Positions 6,747 through 13,488 of a stretch of DNA of 14,345 nucleotides are shown in pieces (position 1 is the first letter of the stretch; every line of letters starts with the position of its first letter). Made by a program: the position numbers and the translations under genes. Below the pieces are notes generated by a model. It saw only the letters and a list, made by a program, of their open reading frames with translations, was not told the origin of the DNA and searched no databases. The stretch is from the NCBI GenBank assembly GCA_904501845.1, contig CAJGCH010000042.1:1-14345 (forward strand), given 5' to 3'. The DNA comes from an uncultured Bacillaceae bacterium. Its GTDB lineage: Bacteria > Bacillota > Bacilli > Bacillales > Pradoshiaceae.

Positions 6747-8111
6747 ATGAGAAAAGAAAGACTCAATAAGCGGAAACATAAAATGCTGCTGCAGCTATCT
6801 GCTTTGCTTATCAGCATGTTGACGGTCAGCATTATTATAAATCTTTCCCTATCCCAAAAGGCAAGTACGTCCGTATCTAAACCTCAAGTGGATGCTGTTT
6901 ATGAAGAAGTGAGGGTTTCGACTTTATCTTTTGGGGATGCTGCAGCTGAATTCCCTGTCATTGGCCTCAACGAAGTAGACAAATATATTGAGACATATAT
7001 CCATTCCCGCCTGACGGCCATTCATCATGCAGGAGAAGAAAAGACCATCACCTACGATATCCTCCATTATAGTCAGCAAACATTGTCTATCGCATTCGTG
7101 GAACCAGGCGTGTCTACAGAGATCATGACCTTTGACCTCGAAAAGGGGACTATCCTCGCATTCGAAGATCTCATCCTTGAGGAACATCTTTTGGACTGCT
7201 TAGAATTATTAGCGGAAATAGCCTCTGCGGAATTGAAGGAACACGATAGCTCTCGCCTTTCAGCAAAAGACATTTCAAGGGTGACCGCTCCTGAAGCAGA
7301 AAACTACCGCCAGTTCATCATCTATAACCAGGCGATTGTTTTCAATTTAGCCCTAAATGATAAAAACGAAACCTATCAATTGGCCATAAGCAAGCAATTA
7401 TTCGATGATATGCTCATAGATGATTATAAGGCTGGGGAACACCATGATGACCTATCAGGGAACTATGAGCCGGCTAATATCATTTCCGAACGCCCAACAA
7501 TGGGAAGCACTTTATCCATCGGTCAAAAGGTCATTGCCCTCACTTTTGATGACGGCCCAAAAGCGGGTGTCACAGATGCAATCCTTGATGCCTTAAATGA
7601 CTATAAGGCTAAAGCAACCTTCTTCGTTCTTGGCTCAAGATGCGAGGCCAACGAGGACCTCCTGAAGAGAATGTCGAAGGAAGGCCATGAGATTGGCAAT
7701 CATACATGGAATCATCCTAAGATGACCGCAGAAAGCTCAAGCGGGATTACCGAGCAAATCGAAAAAACAAAGTCCCTTATTAAACAAATCACCGGTACAG
7801 CACCAGGGTTATTCCGGCCGCCATACGGACTATTTGATGAACGCGTCACCAGCTATGTCGGCAAGGAACAATTAATCTTATGGGATATCGATACATTGGA
7901 TTGGAAATACCGAAATGCAGACATGATCGTTCCAGCCACAGTAGACTCTGTCAAAGAGGGCAGTATTATTTTAATGCATGATATTTACCCATCTTCTGCA
8001 GAAGCGGCCGTTGAAATAATCCGCGAGCTCTCTCTGCAAGGCTATGAGTTTGTGACTGTATCTGAATTGCTAGAGATCAAGAAACAAAGATTAGAAGATT
8101 CAAATGTATAG
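6747..8111 (+). CDS. Membrane-anchored peptidoglycan/polysaccharide deacetylase (PdaC/PgdA-like)
   Basis: Removes N-acetyl groups from wall glycan (GlcNAc or MurNAc), which alters lysozyme sensitivity. It has 454 residues. A basic N-terminus and a TM anchor (about 13-35) place the rest outside the cell. An extracellular module (about 48-230) resembles the DUF4163/DUF3298 region of PdaC. The C-terminal NodB domain (about 258-446) has all five motifs: TFDDGP (266-271, Asp268/Asp269), HTWNH (319-323, metal His319 and His323), RPPYG (357-361), DTLDW (382-386) and ILMHD (408-412, His411/Asp412). Size and layout resemble B. subtilis PdaC (YjeA), so that is the best comparison. The ATG follows AGGAGAG with about 7 nt spacing. 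The gene has its own promoter and a terminator 73 nt downstream. Catalytic competence is supported by the motifs; substrate preference is inferred. Confidence 0.93.
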   Translation: MRKERLNKRKHKMLLQLSALLISMLTVSIIINLSLSQKASTSVSKPQVDAVYEEVRVSTLSFGDAAAEFPVIGLNEVDKYIETYIHSRLTAIHHAGEEKTITYDILHYSQQTLSIAFVEPGVSTEIMTFDLEKGTILAFEDLILEEHLLDCLELLAEIASAELKEHDSSRLSAKDISRVTAPEAENYRQFIIYNQAIVFNLALNDKNETYQLAISKQLFDDMLIDDYKAGEHHDDLSGNYEPANIISERPTMGSTLSIGQKVIALTFDDGPKAGVTDAILDALNDYKAKATFFVLGSRCEANEDLLKRMSKEGHEIGNHTWNHPKMTAESSSGITEQIEKTKSLIKQITGTAPGLFRPPYGLFDERVTSYVGKEQLILWDIDTLDWKYRNADMIVPATVDSVKEGSIILMHDIYPSSAEAAVEIIRELSLQGYEFVTVSELLEIKKQRLEDSNV

Positions 8112-8183
8112 ATGGCAAAACAAAATACAGCAGGACAATGGCATTTCTGCAAAAGTCCCGCTGTCATATACCAATCCTCCGAA

Positions 8184-8209
8184 AGCTCTGTTTAGGGGCT
8201 CTTTTTTTT
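8184..8209 (+). terminator. Intrinsic terminator of the deacetylase gene
   Basis: A short stem AGCTC / GGGCT (8184-8188 with 8196-8200, one G-U pair) is followed by a run of eight T (8202-8209). The stem is modest but the T-tract is strong. I see no equally clear terminator for the convergent MMPL gene in the 204-bp gap. Confidence 0.6.
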
Positions 8210-8315
8210 GCCCATTAAACATCCTGCTGCAACACTTGGAGCAATCTTCTAGATTCTGCATCAGCTATACTCGCTTGGTAAACGATTATCTCTCACACGA
8301 ATATATTCTAATTGG

Positions 8316-10442
8316 TCATTTGTGCATTCCAGCACCCTCACGCTCCTGCTTATCTTTTTCAAAGAAGAGAATCAAGGCTGGGAGCAGCATGCCTCTCACC
8401 AAGAATGTATCTAGGATGATTCCTATTGCTACCATGAATCCGAATACGAACAAGTCCGCTATCGGCATCGTCATCAATGCAGCAAAGGTCGCAGCCAGGA
8501 TAATACCAGCACTTGAGATAACCCCTCCCGTGTTGCGTATCGCAATTTCAAGCGCATCCTTGACCGAATGCTTTGTCCTCTCCTCGAGGAATCGGGAAAC
8601 AAGGATGATGTTATAGTCAATGCCCAAAGCTACCAGGAAGATAAAGGCATACACTGGTACACGGGTGCTGACCGCATCATAACCGAATAACACATCCACA
8701 AGGAAGAGTCCCAAGCCTAATGCAGAAGCATAGGACAGCAAGATTGTTGCCATCATATAAAACGGCATCTTAAACGAACGTGTCAGCACAAATAACAATA
8801 CGAGAATCAATAAGGTTTCGAGGGAAACAATCTTGATGATATCCCTGCTGTTAACTTCACGTTCATCAACTAGCTTGGCTGTTGTGCCAGTATAAGAAAT
8901 GTCTGCATCAAGATTGGCATCCTCCTGCAGCTCATTACTTTCTCCGCGCAGCTCCTCAATAAAGTCAATGGCTTCTGACGAGTAAGGGTTCATTGTGAGC
9001 GAAACCGTGATTTTCGCCGCTTGCTCGTCATCCGTTATGCCCGAAGGTCTCGCTGAATAAATTTCATCATAATCATTAAGTCTCTCAGCAAAAGCGGCCA
9101 CCTGCTCTTCTGTCATGGCATCTTTACTTTCAAGCAAAACCGTTGTTTGCGCAAGATCTCCCTTATTAAACTTCTCTTCCACGATTTCATAACCGACGCG
9201 GGAAGGAAGGTCCTCAGGGAAGTTCTTCACAGAGTTGAACTCGAAATCAAGATTGAACACATTCAAGGCAGTGACAAACATAAAGATTGCGACAAGTCCT
9301 CCAGAGATTGCCGGCTTGTTTACGACAAACTTGGCAACCGGACCCCAAATACCATGCTTAACCTCTTTTTCTGCTCCATATTTCGGTACCTTTGGCCAGA
9401 ATGCCTTTCTGCCAAATAGGGCAAACAAAGCAGGCACAAGCGTAATCGATGCGAGCATGATGATTAGCATCGCTAAGCCGAATACCGGGGCAAAGTTTTG
9501 ATAATCACGGAAATCAGCGAAGAACAAGATCAGCATCGCAGCCAATACCGTTCCGCCCGCGAAGAAGACTGGCTCGCCTGTAGCGCGCATCGCCTGCTTC
9601 ATTGCCTCATGCTTATTCTCATAACGGTTAAGCTCCTCTCGGAAACGAGAGAACACGAATAAGGAATAATCAATCACAGCCGCAAATAAAAGAATGCTCA
9701 TAATCGATGTAGTAGAATTATTAATCTCAAGGCCGCCTGCCCCTAGTAAAGCAACAGATTGATTTGTCACCTGATAGACGATAACCGTTGCCAGCAAAGG
9801 AATGAACGCCAACAGCGGTGAACGATAAATAACAATCAGCAGCACTAAAATAATCAAAACAGTCGCAAGTAATAATTTTATATCAGCTGATTCAAACAGC
9901 TTTGTCGTATCACCGGCAATCCCGGCTGGGCCAGTTATATAGAAGTCCGTATCTAAATCCTTAGCAATGTCATTGCCAATTTCAGATGCCTTGTCATTAA
10001 TGCGGGAATAGTCTGAGTTACCCAATCCAGCATCTAAATTCATCGGGACAATCATCGTTGTCTTATCCTCTGATGTGAAGGCAGCAAGAGCCTGCGGCGG
10101 CATTTGAGAAATATCTACGATTTCCTCAATTCCATCAATCTTCTCATCTTTGATGCCGTCCAGGATTTCTGTTACCTCAGCAATATCAATATCTCCATCC
10201 GGATTATTAAAAACGAGAATTCCCGGTGTACCCGTATCACTTGGGAATAGTTCATCCACTTTATTCTGGGCAACAATCGACTCTGCCTCATCCGGGAGCG
10301 ATTGGAAATTCGTCACCTTATAATCACTTAATTTCGGGCCTGCGCTAAGCCCAATCATTATCACAAGCCAAGCAATGATTGTAATGCGCATCCCCTTCTT
10401 GGTTGATACCCAATCGGTCACTGTGTGCAAAAACCTCTTCAC
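8316..10442 (-). CDS. MMPL/RND family transporter (YdfJ-like)
   Basis: Large proton-driven membrane transporter of the MMPL branch of the RND superfamily, which exports lipids or lipophilic compounds. Length 708 residues. Two repeats are clear, each with one TM helix, an extracellular domain (about 38-185 and 398-535), then a bundle of five TM helices (about 187-345 and 538-695). Proton-relay Asp-Tyr pairs are present in both halves: AVIDYS (Asp258/Tyr259) and GIDYN (Asp609/Tyr610), positions very close to the pairs in mycobacterial MmpL3. The start is GTG, preceded by GAGGAGG with 7 nt spacing. Length and single-chain layout match Bacillus YdfJ rather than the longer YdgH type. It is monocistronic as far as visible. 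Two palindromes lie upstream (10495-10548). The substrate is unknown. Confidence 0.94.
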   Translation of the reverse strand: MKRFLHTVTDWVSTKKGMRITIIAWLVIMIGLSAGPKLSDYKVTNFQSLPDEAESIVAQNKVDELFPSDTGTPGILVFNNPDGDIDIAEVTEILDGIKDEKIDGIEEIVDISQMPPQALAAFTSEDKTTMIVPMNLDAGLGNSDYSRINDKASEIGNDIAKDLDTDFYITGPAGIAGDTTKLFESADIKLLLATVLIILVLLIVIYRSPLLAFIPLLATVIVYQVTNQSVALLGAGGLEINNSTTSIMSILLFAAVIDYSLFVFSRFREELNRYENKHEAMKQAMRATGEPVFFAGGTVLAAMLILFFADFRDYQNFAPVFGLAMLIIMLASITLVPALFALFGRKAFWPKVPKYGAEKEVKHGIWGPVAKFVVNKPAISGGLVAIFMFVTALNVFNLDFEFNSVKNFPEDLPSRVGYEIVEEKFNKGDLAQTTVLLESKDAMTEEQVAAFAERLNDYDEIYSARPSGITDDEQAAKITVSLTMNPYSSEAIDFIEELRGESNELQEDANLDADISYTGTTAKLVDEREVNSRDIIKIVSLETLLILVLLFVLTRSFKMPFYMMATILLSYASALGLGLFLVDVLFGYDAVSTRVPVYAFIFLVALGIDYNIILVSRFLEERTKHSVKDALEIAIRNTGGVISSAGIILAATFAALMTMPIADLFVFGFMVAIGIILDTFLVRGMLLPALILFFEKDKQEREGAGMHK

Positions 10443-10494
10443 TCTGTTTCCTCCTCATAAAATTATGTCAATGCTAGCATACTAAACGAATATA

Positions 10495-10548
10495 AATTTT
10501 ATATAAAATTAGAAAGTTCCGTATACTCTTCTATTCTACTCATAGAAT
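10495..10548 (-). promoter_or_regulatory. Palindromes upstream of the MMPL gene (candidate operator/promoter region)
   Basis: A perfect 16-bp palindrome AATTTTATATAAAATT (10495-10510) contains -10-like TATAAA and lies about 52 bp before the GTG start. A second perfect inverted repeat, ATTCTA and TAGAAT with a 4-nt spacer (10533-10548), lies 22 bp further upstream. No clear -35 hexamer was found. Operator function is inferred. Confidence 0.4.
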
Positions 10549-10622
10549 CTTTGCTTTGCACGGATAGAAACGCCAAAACCATACTTTCAGCGGCAAATTT
10601 TGTTCACAGAATTAACATAAAA

Positions 10623-10658
10623 ATAAATGCATAGCTTCATGAGAAACCATGCATTTAT
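10623..10658 (-). terminator. Strong intrinsic terminator, distal of two behind ltaS
   Basis: On the minus strand the arm ATAAATGCATGGTTTC pairs with GAAGCTATGCATTTAT through 16 pairs (two of them G-U), with a TCAT loop and a following TTTTATG tail. It lies 60 nt after the ltaS stop, behind the hairpin at 10673-10701. Confidence 0.75.
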
Positions 10659-10672
10659 CCTTGCAGGAATAT

Positions 10673-10701
10673 AAGAAAGCCACCCTAATGGCGGCTTTCT
10701 T
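10673..10701 (-). terminator. Hairpin proximal to the ltaS stop codon
   Basis: Perfect 9-bp stem AAGAAAGCC / GGCTTTCTT, extended inwards by two more pairs after an A-C mismatch. Its minus-strand tail is only TTTCTTATATT, so it may be a weaker terminator or an RNA 3'-end stabiliser backed up by the stronger hairpin at 10623-10658. Confidence 0.6.
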
Positions 10702-10718
10702 TCCTATCAATCCTGCTT

Positions 10719-12683
10719 TTATTCGATATTGTCATCTAGCCTGATAGCATCTAGGCTATAATCAAATTGCGAGCGGTCAACGGGCTCAAATCCATCCGGG
10801 GTATGAAAACGAAGCAGATCTCCATTCACAATCCGGTCAGACAGTTCCAATTTATATTGAACCGCTTCATGATATCTCTTCGCCTCACTGAACCTTTCCT
10901 CTTCAAGCGGCAATCCGGTCTCAGAATCATAATAGTCCCCATCCACCGCTGTAACCGTCGGGCTTACGAAATCGCCATTACGGAACGGCACGACTTCATT
11001 ATGCTCGTCAGATAATAGGTCAGTCCCAAAATGAATGTAATCCTTTGTTTCCTTGCCTAGTAAATGGAGGATGGTCGGCAGGATATCAATCTGTCCGCCA
11101 TATGTGTGGCGAATTCCGCCTTCCATACCTGGCACCCTGATAAAGAACGGCACACGCTGCAGCTCCGATTTAGAAACAAATGGTGTAACTTCTTTCTCAA
11201 GCACCTTCTCCATCGCGTCATCATGGTTTTGAGAAATGCCGTAATGGTCCCCATACATGATGATCATGGAGTTATCATACAGGCCTGATTCCTTCAGGTA
11301 ATGAAAGAATTGCTCTAATGCCTCATCCGCATAACGGGCTGTCTGGAAATAGTCATCGACTGACTGATCACCTGTCGTATGCGGTTCAATCGTTGTCTCA
11401 TCCTGGTCCATTGAGAACGGATAGTGATGGGTAACCGTAATAAATTTCGCATAAAACGGTTCTGGCAAGGACTCTAGATATGGAATGGACTGCTCGAAGA
11501 ATGGTTTATCCATCAAGCCGTAATCCGCCAATTGTTCAGGATCCATCTCATAGGAACCGGCATCAAAGAAATGGTTATAGCCAAATGATTTATAGATTTC
11601 ATTACGGTTCCAGAAGCTTCCCGTATTAGGATGGAAAACAGCCGATGTGTACCCTTCCTGTCCTAAAATAGCCGGAGCAGCCTGGTAGGTATTCGTCCCT
11701 TTCATCGTGAAGGCTGACCCTTGAGGCAATCCATATAAAGAATTTGAGAGGATAAATTCTGCATCAGCCGTCTTCCCTTGCGCCGTCTGATGAAAGAAAT
11801 TATCGAAATACATCATGTTCTTATCTTCCGTTAATGAATTGAGGAATGGAGTAACCTCTTCCCCATGCAATTCATAATTGATTAAAAACTCTTGGATAGA
11901 CTCCAAATGAATCAAGATTACATTCATTCCTTCAGCCTTCCCAAAGTATTCCGGGTTAGCCTCTGCATGATTGGAGCTGGTATAATTCACGACCTCCGTA
12001 ATATCGTTGCTGTCGGCCAAAACCCTCTGTGCTGATGCCCTCGTGCTTTGTACAGCATCATAAACGGTGTAATTATACATGCCTAAATACTTCACAATAT
12101 AGTTTCGGTCAAACCCTCTCGTCAGCAGCTCTGGGCGATCGCTTTCCGCCAAAACAAGGTTCAATCCCGAGATAGCGAAACCTATCCCTATAAAGGAAAA
12201 GGCCGCTCTTCGCTTCAAAACATCCTTCTCCATCTTTATCTTCTTCGTCAGCAACAAAACTAGCAGGACCGCAATATCTGAGAAGAACAAAAAGTCATAT
12301 GGCTTCAAGAGCGTTGTGATGCTTCCGCTCACATCCCCGAAATTCTGTGTCTGGAAAAGCGTCGGCAATGTGATGAAATCATTGAAGAAACGGTAATACA
12401 TCACATTGGCGAACAGCAGGAACGATAAAAAGAAATAAAGCACCATCAGGGCTGTATATCTTCCCCTTCCCTTAAACAGCCAAGCTAATCCTAACACGAT
12501 AAGCGCTGAGCCCAACGGATTTAGCAGCAAGAGGATCTCCTGCATGATTCCTTGCACACCAAGATCAAACTGTGTCACTTGCACCAAATATGTCTTCAGC
12601 CACAGCATTAAAACGGCAATCAGGAAGAACACGCCAAATTGACTTCTTATCCTTTCATAGAGTTTTTCATTTATTTTTTTCAT
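10719..12683 (-). CDS. ltaS: Lipoteichoic acid synthase (polyglycerolphosphate polymerase)
   Basis: Membrane enzyme that polymerises glycerol phosphate from phosphatidylglycerol onto a glycolipid anchor on the outer face of the membrane. Length 654 residues, usual for LtaS. Five TM segments lie in about 17-35, 48-70, 78-98, 130-146 and 160-178. A linker leads to a likely signal-peptidase site VLA/DSND (after Ala223). The extracellular sulfatase-like domain (about 252-590) keeps the active site at spacings matching S. aureus LtaS: Glu261 (IHLES), nucleophile Thr305 (QGKTAD), Trp358/Arg360 (FWNRN), His419/His420 and Asp479/His480 (YGDHYG). The ATG follows GAGG with a short spacer. Upstream promoters and downstream hairpins suggest a single-gene unit. 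Bacilli often carry several LtaS paralogues (YfnI, YqgS), so it could be one of those. The catalytic class is certain. Confidence 0.93.
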   Translation of the reverse strand: MKKINEKLYERIRSQFGVFFLIAVLMLWLKTYLVQVTQFDLGVQGIMQEILLLLNPLGSALIVLGLAWLFKGRGRYTALMVLYFFLSFLLFANVMYYRFFNDFITLPTLFQTQNFGDVSGSITTLLKPYDFLFFSDIAVLLVLLLTKKIKMEKDVLKRRAAFSFIGIGFAISGLNLVLAESDRPELLTRGFDRNYIVKYLGMYNYTVYDAVQSTRASAQRVLADSNDITEVVNYTSSNHAEANPEYFGKAEGMNVILIHLESIQEFLINYELHGEEVTPFLNSLTEDKNMMYFDNFFHQTAQGKTADAEFILSNSLYGLPQGSAFTMKGTNTYQAAPAILGQEGYTSAVFHPNTGSFWNRNEIYKSFGYNHFFDAGSYEMDPEQLADYGLMDKPFFEQSIPYLESLPEPFYAKFITVTHHYPFSMDQDETTIEPHTTGDQSVDDYFQTARYADEALEQFFHYLKESGLYDNSMIIMYGDHYGISQNHDDAMEKVLEKEVTPFVSKSELQRVPFFIRVPGMEGGIRHTYGGQIDILPTILHLLGKETKDYIHFGTDLLSDEHNEVVPFRNGDFVSPTVTAVDGDYYDSETGLPLEEERFSEAKRYHEAVQYKLELSDRIVNGDLLRFHTPDGFEPVDRSQFDYSLDAIRLDDNIE

Positions 12684-12747
12684 ATAGACCTCACTTTTTT
12701 ATTCACTGTGATTTTAATCCACATTATCCTCACCCAAATGAATGGCT

Positions 12748-12777
12748 AGTATATCCACTTTTTTCATCTTTATCCAA
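12748..12777 (-). promoter_or_regulatory. Proximal SigA-type promoter of ltaS
   Basis: On the minus strand TTGGAT (12772-12777) and TATACT (12748-12753) are spaced by 18 nt, about 65 bp before the ATG. Confidence 0.55.
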
Positions 12778-12799
12778 AAATATAAAGCGTAATATTCCC

Positions 12800-12808
12800 A
12801 TTGTATCA
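12800..12808 (-). promoter_or_regulatory. Second possible ltaS promoter, extended -10
   Basis: On the minus strand TGATACAAT gives a TACAAT hexamer (12800-12805) with the TGn extension. The -35 region is poor (TTCATT at 17 nt). It lies about 50 bp upstream of the proximal promoter and about 70 bp after the Nudix stop, so ltaS may have two start sites. Confidence 0.35.
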
Positions 12809-12876
12809 TGCTTATCGATAAAAATGAATGAATATGGCAGAGAAACCAGCTTGCTCTCCCGCAAAGAACCAGCCTC

Positions 12877-13356
12877 TTATACAGAGTTACCGTTGTTTAT
12901 TCTATGTTCCTCAATCAGCCCCAACACCTTTTTCTTTTCTTTATAGAGGGTGATTTCGTCTTTAATTTCCGGATAAAGAATCACATTCTTTAAATCATTG
13001 AATCGAATCCACTTCACGCCAGTTTGATTGGTGTCAGGAGCCTCTGCAAGCTTTGGAAGGTTTCCTTCCCTCCGGCTGCACTCAAATATAAGCTGCAAGG
13101 AAGCTGTGTCCCCATATTTTCGCGCACTCAAATGGGGATTATATTCATACACGAAAGCAAGCTCTAAAACATCCACCTCTATAGATGCTTCCTCCATCAC
13201 TTCACGGGATACTGCCTCTCTCACCGTTTCACCAAGCTGCACCCCGCCTCCCGGCAAATTATAATGCAATCCGTTATCATCTCGAAATTCCACCAAAAGA
13301 ACGGAGTCGTTCTCTATGATAAGTGCACATGCTCTCACCCTGATATGACTCACCAT
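12877..13356 (-). CDS. Nudix hydrolase
   Basis: Cytoplasmic pyrophosphohydrolase of the Nudix superfamily, cleaving a nucleoside diphosphate linked to another moiety. Substrate unknown. Numbered from a possible GTG at 13365, the Nudix box runs from Gly40 to Ile62: GGVQLGE (40-46), then seven residues, then REVMEE (54-59) with catalytic Glu55, Glu58 and Glu59. The usual glycine near the end of the box is Ser61. The core fold continues to about residue 140 and a charged helix ends the protein. I chose the ATG at 13356 (159 residues) because AAGGCGG lies 8 nt before it and the GTG at 13365 directly follows that site. It is divergent from the L,D-transpeptidase gene and 193 bp upstream of ltaS on the same strand. 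No clear terminator lies between, so read-through into ltaS is possible. Confidence 0.9.
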   Translation of the reverse strand: MVSHIRVRACALIIENDSVLLVEFRDDNGLHYNLPGGGVQLGETVREAVSREVMEEASIEVDVLELAFVYEYNPHLSARKYGDTASLQLIFECSRREGNLPKLAEAPDTNQTGVKWIRFNDLKNVILYPEIKDEITLYKEKKKVLGLIEEHRINNGNSV

Positions 13357-13447
13357 CCAAATCACCGCCTTTTCATCTATATATCATGCCAATTCGATAA
13401 AGATGATCTTCTTCTCTCCAAAATATGTAACTACAGTAAAATAACGT

Positions 13448-13453
13448 TATAAT
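13448..13453 (+). promoter_or_regulatory. Candidate -10 element of the L,D-transpeptidase gene
   Basis: A consensus TATAAT lies 35 nt before the ATG, but no good -35 hexamer is present. It sits inside a cluster of ATAAC half-sites (13441-13456: ATAAC, GTTAT, then ATAAC after one base). That could be an operator or simple AT-rich sequence. Confidence 0.45.
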
Positions 13454-13488
13454 AACTAGTAGGAAATTGAAAGGGGCAATGTTTATTT

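Noticed and set aside
8104..8616. Open frame of 170 codons on the plus strand after the deacetylase gene.
   Set aside because: It overlaps the MMPL gene on the opposite strand over about 300 bp, crosses the deacetylase terminator, has no clear ribosome binding site and shows no recognisable motif.
13426..13448. ECF-like motif TGTAAC followed by CGTT before the L,D-transpeptidase gene.
   Set aside because: The spacer is 13 nt, shorter than the 16-17 nt needed by SigW, SigM or SigX promoters.
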